A stretch of 37,351 bases of DNA from DASUBN01 sp964584665 (GTDB lineage: Bacteria > Pseudomonadota > Gammaproteobacteria > Natronospirales > REEB76): positions 1-37,351 of the forward strand of contig CAZPAO010000021.1 in NCBI GenBank assembly GCA_964584665.1. The letters run 5' to 3'. The notes beneath the pieces are model-generated. The model did no database searches. It was not told where the DNA came from and saw only the letters and a program-made list of their open reading frames with translations. Shown here one piece after another: positions 13,905 to 22,338 of this stretch. The translations under genes and the position numbers were made by a program. Each line of letters opens with the position of its first letter. Position 1 is the first letter of the stretch.

Positions 13905-15253
13905 GCGCCAACGACGCATTCATACGCCGCGACCTCAAGGTCCTGTGGCACCCCTGCACACAGATGAAGGACCACGAGGCCCTGCCGCCGGTGCCGATCC
14001 GGCGCGGCCAGGGGGTGTGGCTGGAAGATTTCGAGGGACGTCGCTACCTGGATGCCATCAGTTCCTGGTGGGTGAACCTCTTCGGTCACGCCAACCCACG
14101 CATCAACGCGGCGCTCACCCAGCAGCTGGAAGAGCTGGAGCACGTGATCCTCGCCGGCTTCAGCCATACGGCGGTGGTGGAACTCTCTGAGCGGCTGGTG
14201 AAACTCGCACCGCCCGGACTCTCCCGCTGCTTCTATGCGGACAACGGCTCCTCCGCCGTGGAAGTGGCGGTGAAGATGAGCTTCCACTACTGGAAGAATC
14301 TCGGGAAAGAGAAGAAGACGCGTTTCATCACCTTGAGCAACAGCTACCACGGCGAGACGCTCGGGGCTCTCGCGGTGGGCAACGTGGAACTCTATAAAGA
14401 GACCTACAAACCCCTGCTCATGGACGTGATCACGGTGCCGAGCCCGGACTGCTTCGGGCGTGAGCCGGGGATGAGCTGGGAAGCCCATACCCGCAAGATG
14501 TTCTCTCATATGGAGCAGGCGCTGGAGCGGCACCACCACGACGTGGCGGCGGTGATCCTGGAGCCCCTGGTGCAGTGCGCCGGCAACATGCGCATGTACC
14601 ACCCGGTCTACCTGAAGCTCCTGCGGGAAGCCTGCGACCGGCACGGCGTTCACCTCATCGCCGACGAGATCGCCGTGGGCTTCGGCCGCACCGGCACCCT
14701 CTTCGCCTGTGAGCAAGCGGGCATCACGCCGGACTTCCTATGCCTCTCCAAGGGCCTCACGGGCGGCTATCTCCCTCTGAGCGTGGTCATGACCCGGGAG
14801 GCGGTCTACGACGCCTTCTACGACGACTACACCAAGCTCAATGCCTTCCTGCACTCCCACAGCTACACGGGTAATGCCTTAGGCTGCCGGGCCGCCATCG
14901 CGACCCTGGACATCTTCCAGGCGGACGACGTGATCGTGAAGAACCGGGCGCTCGCCGCCCATCTCGCGAAAGCCGCGGCGCCCCTCGCAGACCATCCGCA
15001 TGTGGCGGAGGTACGCCAGCACGGCATGATCCTGGCGGTGGAGATGGTGAAGGACAAGAAGAGCCGGATGCCCTACGACTGGAAGGAACGGCGCGGCTTG
15101 AAGGTCTACCGGCATGGTCTCAAACGCGGCGTGCTGCTGCGGCCCGTGGGCCCGGTCACCTATTTCATGCCGCCCTACGTCATCACGCCGGAGGAGATCG
15201 ACTTCATGGTGCAGGTGGCAGCGGAAGGCATCGACCTCGCAGTGGCAGACTGA
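13901..15253 (+). CDS. bioA: Adenosylmethionine-8-amino-7-oxononanoate aminotransferase
   Basis: 450 residues. It makes 7,8-diaminopelargonate in biotin synthesis with S-adenosylmethionine as amino donor and PLP as cofactor. The BioA N-terminus WHPCTQMKDHE is present, then ISSWWVNLFGHANP, the PLP-phosphate site DNGSSAVEVAVK and SNSYHGETLGALAVG. The PLP lysine is K284 in LSKGLTGGYLPLS. The ATG at 13901 overlaps the argE stop, and its own stop overlaps the rsmE start (TGATG), so the three genes are translationally coupled. No other bio gene is adjacent. Confidence 0.95.
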   Translation: MSANDAFIRRDLKVLWHPCTQMKDHEALPPVPIRRGQGVWLEDFEGRRYLDAISSWWVNLFGHANPRINAALTQQLEELEHVILAGFSHTAVVELSERLVKLAPPGLSRCFYADNGSSAVEVAVKMSFHYWKNLGKEKKTRFITLSNSYHGETLGALAVGNVELYKETYKPLLMDVITVPSPDCFGREPGMSWEAHTRKMFSHMEQALERHHHDVAAVILEPLVQCAGNMRMYHPVYLKLLREACDRHGVHLIADEIAVGFGRTGTLFACEQAGITPDFLCLSKGLTGGYLPLSVVMTREAVYDAFYDDYTKLNAFLHSHSYTGNALGCRAAIATLDIFQADDVIVKNRALAAHLAKAAAPLADHPHVAEVRQHGMILAVEMVKDKKSRMPYDWKERRGLKVYRHGLKRGVLLRPVGPVTYFMPPYVITPEEIDFMVQVAAEGIDLAVAD

Positions 15254-15993
15254 TGCGTATACCCCGCGTGTTCCATAGCAGCCCACTCAAGGGCAAGGAC
15301 CGGGTGATGCTGGATGCGGCGGCGGCCAAGCACGTGGTGACGGTGCTGCGCCTGAAGCCGGGCGCCGAGCTCACGCTCTTCGACGGTTCCGGCTTCGAGT
15401 TCGCGGCGGTGCTGGAGCACCAGGCGGACAAGAAGCAGGCCTGGGTGAAGATCACGCAGATGCACGGGCCCGTGGTGGAATCCCCGCTGCAAGTGACCCT
15501 GGTGCAGGGCGTGTCCCGGGGCGAACGCATGGACTACACCATCCAGAAGGCCGTCGAACTCGGCGTGGCCGCCATCGTGCCGGTGCTGACGGAGCGCAGC
15601 GTGGTGAAGCTGGACAAGGACGGCGGCGCCAAGAAGCGCGAGCACTGGCAGGCGGTCGCGGTGAGCGCATGCGAGCAATCCGGCCGGGTGAAAGTGCCTG
15701 CAGTGCATGCGCCGCTGCGTTACCTGGAATACCTGGCCTCGAAACCCGAAGGCGACCTCAAATTATTGCTGGACCCCTTGGGCGGCGTCACGGCGGGCGT
15801 GTTGCCCCGCCCCGCCGACGGCAAGGCGCTGCTCCTGGTGGGCCCTGAGGGCGGCTTGAGCGAGAACGAGATTAATCTTGCAGCCCGCGTTGGCTTCCAG
15901 GGACTGAAACTGGGGCCGAGGATATTGCGCACCGAGACCGCGGCGCTGGTGGCGCTCAGTCTCTTGCAGGCGTCGTGGGGGGATTTGGATTAG
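15253..15993 (+). CDS. rsmE: 16S rRNA m3U1498 methyltransferase
   Basis: 246 residues, the usual RsmE length. It methylates N3 of U1498 in 16S rRNA using S-adenosylmethionine. The N-terminal PUA-like part holds DAAAAKHVVTVLRLKPG, and the SPOUT methyltransferase domain has ERMDYTIQKAVELGV, the cofactor loop VGPEGGLSENEI and the knot region LGPRILRTETAALVAL. The start is at the TGATG junction with bioA. The gene ends 11 bases before the convergent small membrane ORF, and no terminator hairpin was found in that gap. Confidence 0.96.
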   Translation: MRIPRVFHSSPLKGKDRVMLDAAAAKHVVTVLRLKPGAELTLFDGSGFEFAAVLEHQADKKQAWVKITQMHGPVVESPLQVTLVQGVSRGERMDYTIQKAVELGVAAIVPVLTERSVVKLDKDGGAKKREHWQAVAVSACEQSGRVKVPAVHAPLRYLEYLASKPEGDLKLLLDPLGGVTAGVLPRPADGKALLLVGPEGGLSENEINLAARVGFQGLKLGPRILRTETAALVALSLLQASWGDLD

Positions 15994-16003
15994 AAGACAG
16001 TAA

Positions 16004-16231
16004 TCACGAATCGATGAACTTGTTGATCCGCCAAATCATCTCGCCCACCACAAACCCACCTACCAGGCTAATCAGCGCGAAGGCCCCTATGAGCATGAAG
16101 GGTACCGATTTCCCCGTAGCCTGAGCCACGATTTGGGTAAATCCAAATGTGCCGCAGATACCCACAAGTAGGGTCATGGCAAACAGGAATCTGCGATGGG
16201 CTTTAGTGGTGTATACAGCGACAGCAGGCAC
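16004..16231 (-). CDS. Small two-span membrane protein, unknown
   Basis: 75 residues from a GTG at 16231. Two membrane segments are clear, about 14-36 (FLFAMTLLVGICGTFGF) and 44-65 (PFMLIGAFALISLVGGFVVG), ending in a charged tail (WRINKFIDS). The frame is open further upstream without ATG, GTG or TTG; a CTG at about 16249 would give the start SWFKRP and overlap the chpC stop. No family is recognised. Base composition is lower in GC than the flanking genes. It lies 17 bases after chpC, so it may be the last gene of the Chp run. The coding status is likely, the start uncertain. Confidence 0.55.
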   Translation of the reverse strand: MPAVAVYTTKAHRRFLFAMTLLVGICGTFGFTQIVAQATGKSVPFMLIGAFALISLVGGFVVGEMIWRINKFIDS

Positions 16232-16248
16232 GGGGCGCTTGAACCAGC

Positions 16249-16782
16249 TCAGGCGATTGGGATCTCAGTGGCAGTCCCCGAACCCGTTTGGGTGTCGACG
16301 AACTTCCGCTCCGGCATGATCTCCACCAGCCTGGTCTCGATGGCTTCCAGGTCCGGGATGTAGGGCCGTTCGTTGGCCATGCGCACCCGGTTCAGCACCG
16401 GGCCGTCGTTGGCGCCGAAGTCGTTCTCCGGGTCCACCGAGAGCACCGCCGGGTTGACGCGCACAAGGTACGGGTAGCCCTGGGTGAGGATGGCGAAGAG
16501 CGGCGGGTTCATCTGCTCGCCGATAGCGTGCGCGACCGCGATACGCGTGCGGTTGGCCCGCTCCGGCACCTTGCGGCCGCAGAGGCCCTCGAAGGACACC
16601 AGCGGTATCTCCTGCCCCTGCCAGCTGATGAGGCCCAGGAGCCAATCGGGCGCGCCACGCACGGCCTTGGGGCGCAGGAAGCCCGTGACCTCGGTGATGG
16701 ACAGGCGCGGCAGGATCATCTTGCCCCCGGCGAAGGGGATGAGCAGGCTGTAGACCTCGTCGAATTGCTGCTGTTCAGCCAT
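16249..16782 (-). CDS. chpC: CheW-like adaptor of the Chp system
   Basis: 177 residues. A CheW fold with LPRLSITEVTGF near the start and LLGLISWQGQEIPLVSFEGLCG in the middle matches the ChpC type of P. aeruginosa more than PilI. It would couple receptors to ChpA, possibly from inputs other than PilJ. It starts 3 bases after the chpA stop, so it is co-transcribed with it. The C-terminal ~25 residues after LVEIMPERKF are polar and without known motifs. In P. aeruginosa a methylesterase gene (chpB) lies between chpA and chpC; here there is none. Confidence 0.85.
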   Translation of the reverse strand: MAEQQQFDEVYSLLIPFAGGKMILPRLSITEVTGFLRPKAVRGAPDWLLGLISWQGQEIPLVSFEGLCGRKVPERANRTRIAVAHAIGEQMNPPLFAILTQGYPYLVRVNPAVLSVDPENDFGANDGPVLNRVRMANERPYIPDLEAIETRLVEIMPERKFVDTQTGSGTATEIPIA

Positions 16783-16785
16783 GCA

Positions 16786-19700
16786 TCACCAGCTGGTGCG
16801 TTGCGGGTTGAAGCTGCCGACGAGTTCCTGGATGTTCTCCAGCAACTCTGCTTCCTGGTAGGGCTTGCCGAGATAGCGGTTGACGCCGATCTCCATGGCC
16901 CGGTTGCGGTGCTTCTCGCCGGTGCGCGAGGTGATCATGATGATGGGGATGTCCTTGAATCGCTCGTCGTTGCGCATGTGCTGGGCCAGCTCGTAGCCGT
17001 CCATGCGCGGCATCTCGATGTCCAGCAGCATGACGTCCGGGATGTTCTCCTGCAGCGTCGCGAGGGCGTCCACACCGTCCTTCGCGGTGATGACACGCAT
17101 GTTGTAGCGCTCCAGCAGGCGCTGGGTGACGCGGCGCACGGTGATGGAATCGTCCACCACCATGGCGAGGATGCGGCGGTCCTCCTGCGGGACCTCGCGC
17201 TCCTCGACGATGATCTGCTCGGCTTCCGGCAGTGCCACGCTGCGCGCGAGGGCGGAGACGTCTAGGATGAGCAGGATGCTGCCGTCGCCCAGGATGGTGG
17301 CGCCGGAGATGCCGCGGATGCTGCCCACCTGCGGGCCCACCGACTTCACAACCACTTCGCGGCTGCCCTGCATGCCTTCGGTGATGAGCGCGATGGAGTT
17401 GTCGCCGGAACGGACCAGCAGGAGCGGGATGGTGGTAAGTTCCTCGGGGAACTGCGGGGCGCCGATGCCGAGCAACACGGACAAGTGCTGCAGCCGGTAC
17501 TGGCGGCCGCCGTAGGTGTACACCGGGTTCTCGGTGGACATGATCTGTTCGAGCTGCATGCGCGGGATGCGCGCGATGGCCTCGATGGACGGCAGCGGCA
17601 CCGCGTAGGGCTGGTCCGCGACCTTCACCAGCAAGCCCTGGGTGATGGACAGGGTGAAGGGCAGGCGCACGGTGAACTTGGCGCCCTGGCCCTCGGTGGA
17701 ATCCATGCGCAGGGAGCCGCCGAGCTGCTTGATCTCGCTCGCCACCACGTCCATGCCCACGCCGCGGCCGGCGGACTGGGTGACCTTCTCGGCGGTGGAG
17801 AAGCCGGGCTCCAGGATGAACTGCATGATGTCGCGCTCGGAGAGGCGCGCATCCTTGGCGGCCATGCCGAGTTCCTCGGCCTTCTTGCGGATGGCCTTGA
17901 TGTTGAGGCCGCCGCCGTCATCCATGACCTCCATCACCACTTCCGAACCTTCGCGGTGCAGGGCGATGCTGATGCTGCCGGCGTCGGGCTTCTTGGCCTG
18001 CTTGCGGCGCTTGGCGTCCTCGATGCCGTGCACCACGGAGTTGCGCAGCATGTGCTCCAGCGGCGCGAGCACGCGCTCCAGCACCTGGCGGTCCATCTCG
18101 CCTTCTGCGCCGATGAACTTGAGGTCCACCTGCTTGTGTTCGTCGTCCGCGGTCTGGCGCACCACGCGGCGCAGGCGCTGGGCGTGGCGGGAGAAGGGCA
18201 CCATACGCGTGCGCATGAGGCCGTCTTGCAGTTCGGTGGTGACGCGCGACTGCTGCAACAGCAGCGTCTCGGCCTCGCGGGCCTGGTTGGTGAGCAAGGC
18301 CTGGATGCTCACCAAGTCGCCGACTGACTCCGCCAGCGCGCGGGACAGCTGCTGGAGGGTGGAGAACTGGTCGAGTTCGAGCGGGTCGAAGTCGGGGTTC
18401 TCGACGCCCGCTTCCTGCACGTACTGGGAGCGGATCTGGGCTTCGTTCTCGATCTCGAGCTTGCGCAGCTGGTCGCGCAGACGCACCACGGTCTGCTCGA
18501 GTTCGCCCAGGTTGAAGTTGATGGTGTTGACCTGCTGTTCCAGGCGGGAGCGGTAGATGCCCACTTCACCGGCGTAGTTGAGCGCGCTCTCGAGCAGGTC
18601 GGCGCGCACGCGCACCAGTTCGTACTGGATGCGGGACCCGGTGCGGCGTTCCGCGTCTCCGCCCAGGGCGGCCTCGGCGGCGGCTTCCTCATCGGCTTCC
18701 GCCTCCGGCTCGATCACAGGTGCCGGCGTGCCGGTGCCTGTACCCGTCCCGGTGCCGGTCGAGGTCCCGACGCGCGCCCGGGCATCGGGGGTGCCGGTAT
18801 CGGTGTGGTCGATGATCGGCGGCGGCGGCTTGATGGTGACGCTCTCGAACTTCTCCTCCGGAGCCTCCGGTTCCAGCTCCTGGTCCACGGTGTGGCCGTG
18901 GATGCGCTTCAGGTCGACCACCAGGTCGCCGGCGTCGAAGATCGGCTGGTTGGCGTAGGCCTGCTCCATCATGCGGTGCAGGCGGTCCACCGAGCGGTTC
19001 AGCAGGATGAACATCTCGTTGGAAGCGGTGATGCGGCCGTCCACCACGTCCGTGAGCACGGTCTCCATCTCGTGGGAGAGGTCGCCCATGGGAGTGAGGC
19101 CCGCCATGCGCGCGCCGCCCTTCAGGGTGTGCAGGTTGCGCTGCAGCTGCGCCACCATCTCGGAGTCGGTCTTGTTCTGGGACCAGTGGTGCAGGCTGTT
19201 GTCGGTGGACTCCAGCAGTTCGCTCGCTTCCTCGAAGAAGATGGCGGCGAGGTCGGCATCGAAATCCTTGAGGTCCGAGAGCTGCACGAACTTGGCCGGC
19301 TGCGCCTTCGGCGCCTCCGCCTTGGCTTCGGCCTTGCCCTTCTTCTTGGGCTTGGTGGGCATGGCGGGCGGCTCATCCACCTCGGCCGGGCCGGACATGA
19401 CGATCTCTTCGTCGGCTGCCATCACGCCGGTCTCGATGCCGGTGAGGGTGTTGGTGCCCTCAGGCCGCAGATGCTTCAACCGCTCCATCAGACCCTTGGG
19501 CGGCGGGATCACTTCGCCATTGCCGAGTGCCCCGAGCATGGTGCGCATGGAGACGAGCACGTCCTTCACCAGGGTCACATGCTCGGAGGGCAGCATCTGG
19601 TCCTGCTCGCGCAGGCTCGCCACATAGCGGTGCAGCGGCTCGATGAGCGTGGCCATGTTGGAGGCGCCGGCCAGCGCAGCGCTGCCATGCAGGGTGTGCA

Positions 19701-22305
19701 GGGCGCGCACGGTGTCTTCGCCGATGCTGCGGTCCGTGAGGATCTGGTTGCGGAAGGTGTCCAGGGCCATCAGGTGGCCTTCGGCCTCGCGCTTGAAGAT
19801 GTCGTAGAGCACCGGGTCCATGGCCACGGCCGGCGGCAGGATCTCGACCCGCGGCATGATGACGGTGGGTTCCTCGATGCCGGGCAGCCCCATGCCGGCG
19901 GGCCGGATCATGGTCGGCTCCTCGGGCGGCGGCGGCTCGGCGGCGGCGGTGCCAGGCAGCGGCGGCTGCTCGCCGCGGCTCATGGCGGCGGCGGCATCCA
20001 TCATGGGCTGCACGTCCACCTTGGGTGAGCTGCCCACTTCCAGCTGTTCGACCAGCTCCGGCAGGGCCGCGATGCCCATGTCGATGAGGGCGTACATGTC
20101 CTCGTTCGGCGTCACGGTCTGGTCGATGACGCGGTTCAGCATGTTCTCGTAGGCCCAGGCGAACTCGCCAATGAGGCGCGCGCCCACCATGCGGCCGCTG
20201 CCCTTCAGGGTGTGGAAGGAGCGGCGCAGCGTGGTCAGGGCCTCCCGGTCACCCGGGTTGCTGCGCCAGCGCGGGAAGGTCTCGCGCAGCGAGTTCATCT
20301 CCTCCTGGGCTTCCTCCAGGAAGATCTCCACGATCTCGGGGTCCACGTCCTGGGCCACTGCGGCCTGGACGGGAGCCGGTGCCGGCTTGGGTGCCGGAGC
20401 GGGTTTTGGTTTCGGCGCGGCCGCCATGACCTTCGGCGCGTCCTGCTCCGACACCATGATGGTCGGAACTTCCTTGATCTGGGTCGGTTCGTCCGGCGGC
20501 GTCTCGAAGGATATCTCCTCCACCGCGCTGCCCGACTCCATGGTGATGGTCTCGCCCGGCTCGGAGTCGACGCCGGTCAGATCCACGTCTTCGTCGTCCG
20601 GGTAATCCTGGTCGGCGGGGAAGCCGAGCGCGGCCACGCAGGCCTCGGCGTTGTCCAGCATGGACAGTGGGTTGCCGCGGCCCTGCTGCACCGTCTCCAG
20701 ATAGAACTCCATGCTGACGATGGCGTCCGCCATGCGGTCCAACTCGTTGTTGGCCGGCGCGCCCTTGGTGGCGAGCAGCTTGCGCAGGATGTACTGGCGC
20801 AGGCTGCCCAGCAGGTTCACCACCCGCGGCATCTCCAGGAAGCGGAAGCTGGCCTGGATCTCGCGGATGTGGCCCGGCAGGGGCTTCAGGCCGTCGCGCC
20901 GGCTCGGGTCGTTCACGAACTCGACGATGGCTTCCTTGACCCGCGCCATGTTGATGATGGACTCGCGGATCACCGCGGCCTGCACGTCGCGCATCTCGGC
21001 CTGGGCGGAGGCGGCGCTCGGGCTGCTGCTCTTGCCGCTGCCGTCCGGCGTGACGAGGTCGGCCATGGCCTCATCCAGGCCGCTCTCGACCCGCACGATG
21101 CCGCTCGCGATGTCCATGAGCGCCGCTTCGTCCGGCGCCTGCTTGGCGGAGAGGAGCTGCTTCAGGTTGTTGCGCTGCGCGTCCAATTCCTGGTTCAGCG
21201 CCGGCAGGCCGAGCACCGTGAGGGTGTCGCCCACCTTCTTGATGAGTTCGTCGAGCGGGGCCAGTTCGGAGGTGTCCGACTTGCCCATGCGCACGAAGAT
21301 GTCGAGGGTGTCCTTGATGCGGCCGATGTCCTCGCGGATCGCGCCGGAGACGGTGCGCATCAGGTTGACGTTGGGGCCGGAGAGGCTGTCGCGCGCCTCC
21401 TGCACCTCGGATTCCTGCGGCAGGAGTTCGCCGAGCTTGAAGGATTCCTTGATGGCGAGGATGCGCTTGCCGGCGGTATCGGCGCGGCCGATGTAATAGA
21501 GCAGGTTGTTGACGAGGTCCTGGGCCGGATCGTCGGCCGCCTGGCCCTCGCCCTGCTCCATGAGCTTCTTCATCTGCCGGTCCACCTGGCCGAGCAGCTG
21601 CTTCAGGCTCACGTCCGCCTGGATGCCGCCTTCCTGGAGGCCCTCGATGATGCCTCCCACGATCCACCACAGCTCGAACACCGGCGGCGTGGTGGCCGCC
21701 TGCTCCAGCTTCTCGGCGGAATCCGCCAGCACCGCGAGGTGCTTGGCCGCGTCGTCGCCCTTGTACCAGCCGAGCAGCGCCGCCTGGAACTTCGGCCGCA
21801 CCTTGCCGGCGAGGCCCTTGATGTCCACCGCCTTGGCGGGCTGCGCCGGCGGAGCCATGGCCGTGGTGCCACGGCCGGCGAGGTTGTAGGCGAACAGCGC
21901 GCTCTCCGAGAGCAGCGGCTGGCCGCGCACGGTGCGCAGGTCGTTGAGCAATGAGAGCAGCGCCAGCGGCATGTCGCGCCGGCCGCCGATGACGCGCTCC
22001 AGGTAGTCCGGGAGCTGCAGCATGGCGCGCATCAGGACCTCGAAGGCGGCGTCGTTGCGCGCCACCTCGCCGGTCTCGAAGCCACGCACCACCGACTCCA
22101 TCTCCTCGGCGAGCATGGCCGCGCCATAGACCTCGACGATGCGCAGCGTGCCCTGCACCTGATGCAGCAGCTCGAGGCACTGGGTCAGCGCTTCCTTGTC
22201 CTCGGCCTTCTCGACATAGGTCTCGAGGGCCTGACGCGCGCGCACGAGCGTGTGATCAAGCTCGTTCTTGATCCACAGCAGCGAGTCTGATGCGACCTGG
22301 CTCAT
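16786..22305 (-). CDS. chpA: ChpA hybrid chemotaxis histidine kinase
   Basis: 1839 residues. Central kinase of the type IV pilus chemosensory system. Four canonical histidine phosphotransfer sites are seen: H48 (LLHQVQGTLR), H698 (FHTLKGSGRM), H870 (LHTLHGSAAL) and H1059 (LHTLKGGARM). Two degenerate Hpt-like regions (around 170-270 and 450-530) lack the histidine. A linker with a Gly-Thr run (about 1180-1193) leads to the dimerisation helices (1217-1290), the ATPase domain (N box LRNSVVHGIE near 1420, MDDGGGL, GRGVGMDVV), a CheW domain from about 1555, and a receiver domain from about 1715 with phospho-acceptor D1762 (LLDIEMPR). It is shorter than the 2472-residue P. aeruginosa protein, with fewer Hpt modules. 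PilG and PilH are the expected response regulators. Confidence 0.95.
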   Translation of the reverse strand: MSQVASDSLLWIKNELDHTLVRARQALETYVEKAEDKEALTQCLELLHQVQGTLRIVEVYGAAMLAEEMESVVRGFETGEVARNDAAFEVLMRAMLQLPDYLERVIGGRRDMPLALLSLLNDLRTVRGQPLLSESALFAYNLAGRGTTAMAPPAQPAKAVDIKGLAGKVRPKFQAALLGWYKGDDAAKHLAVLADSAEKLEQAATTPPVFELWWIVGGIIEGLQEGGIQADVSLKQLLGQVDRQMKKLMEQGEGQAADDPAQDLVNNLLYYIGRADTAGKRILAIKESFKLGELLPQESEVQEARDSLSGPNVNLMRTVSGAIREDIGRIKDTLDIFVRMGKSDTSELAPLDELIKKVGDTLTVLGLPALNQELDAQRNNLKQLLSAKQAPDEAALMDIASGIVRVESGLDEAMADLVTPDGSGKSSSPSAASAQAEMRDVQAAVIRESIINMARVKEAIVEFVNDPSRRDGLKPLPGHIREIQASFRFLEMPRVVNLLGSLRQYILRKLLATKGAPANNELDRMADAIVSMEFYLETVQQGRGNPLSMLDNAEACVAALGFPADQDYPDDEDVDLTGVDSEPGETITMESGSAVEEISFETPPDEPTQIKEVPTIMVSEQDAPKVMAAAPKPKPAPAPKPAPAPVQAAVAQDVDPEIVEIFLEEAQEEMNSLRETFPRWRSNPGDREALTTLRRSFHTLKGSGRMVGARLIGEFAWAYENMLNRVIDQTVTPNEDMYALIDMGIAALPELVEQLEVGSSPKVDVQPMMDAAAAMSRGEQPPLPGTAAAEPPPPEEPTMIRPAGMGLPGIEEPTVIMPRVEILPPAVAMDPVLYDIFKREAEGHLMALDTFRNQILTDRSIGEDTVRALHTLHGSAALAGASNMATLIEPLHRYVASLREQDQMLPSEHVTLVKDVLVSMRTMLGALGNGEVIPPPKGLMERLKHLRPEGTNTLTGIETGVMAADEEIVMSGPAEVDEPPAMPTKPKKKGKAEAKAEAPKAQPAKFVQLSDLKDFDADLAAIFFEEASELLESTDNSLHHWSQNKTDSEMVAQLQRNLHTLKGGARMAGLTPMGDLSHEMETVLTDVVDGRITASNEMFILLNRSVDRLHRMMEQAYANQPIFDAGDLVVDLKRIHGHTVDQELEPEAPEEKFESVTIKPPPPIIDHTDTGTPDARARVGTSTGTGTGTGTGTPAPVIEPEAEADEEAAAEAALGGDAERRTGSRIQYELVRVRADLLESALNYAGEVGIYRSRLEQQVNTINFNLGELEQTVVRLRDQLRKLEIENEAQIRSQYVQEAGVENPDFDPLELDQFSTLQQLSRALAESVGDLVSIQALLTNQAREAETLLLQQSRVTTELQDGLMRTRMVPFSRHAQRLRRVVRQTADDEHKQVDLKFIGAEGEMDRQVLERVLAPLEHMLRNSVVHGIEDAKRRKQAKKPDAGSISIALHREGSEVVMEVMDDGGGLNIKAIRKKAEELGMAAKDARLSERDIMQFILEPGFSTAEKVTQSAGRGVGMDVVASEIKQLGGSLRMDSTEGQGAKFTVRLPFTLSITQGLLVKVADQPYAVPLPSIEAIARIPRMQLEQIMSTENPVYTYGGRQYRLQHLSVLLGIGAPQFPEELTTIPLLLVRSGDNSIALITEGMQGSREVVVKSVGPQVGSIRGISGATILGDGSILLILDVSALARSVALPEAEQIIVEEREVPQEDRRILAMVVDDSITVRRVTQRLLERYNMRVITAKDGVDALATLQENIPDVMLLDIEMPRMDGYELAQHMRNDERFKDIPIIMITSRTGEKHRNRAMEIGVNRYLGKPYQEAELLENIQELVGSFNPQRTSW
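18727..18768 (-). repeat. Gly-Thr dipeptide repeat tract within chpA
   Basis: A 42-base tract coding for 14 residues, almost all alternating Gly-Thr with one Ser, made of degenerate GGNACN units. It lies in the linker between the last Hpt domain and the kinase core and is followed by an acidic Glu/Ala stretch. It is a flexible linker; slipped-strand length change would be in multiples of 6 bases and keep the frame. Confidence 0.75.
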
Positions 22306-22338
22306 GCGTGCGTCACGTCACCTTTTGTCCGTTCTCTC

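Noticed and set aside
18805..21954. Two long plus-strand open frames (18805-20028 and 20212-21954) opposite chpA
   Set aside because: They are antisense shadows of a high-GC gene: rich in His, Arg, Gly, Val and Leu with no domain, no ribosome binding site, while the minus strand gives a complete ChpA.
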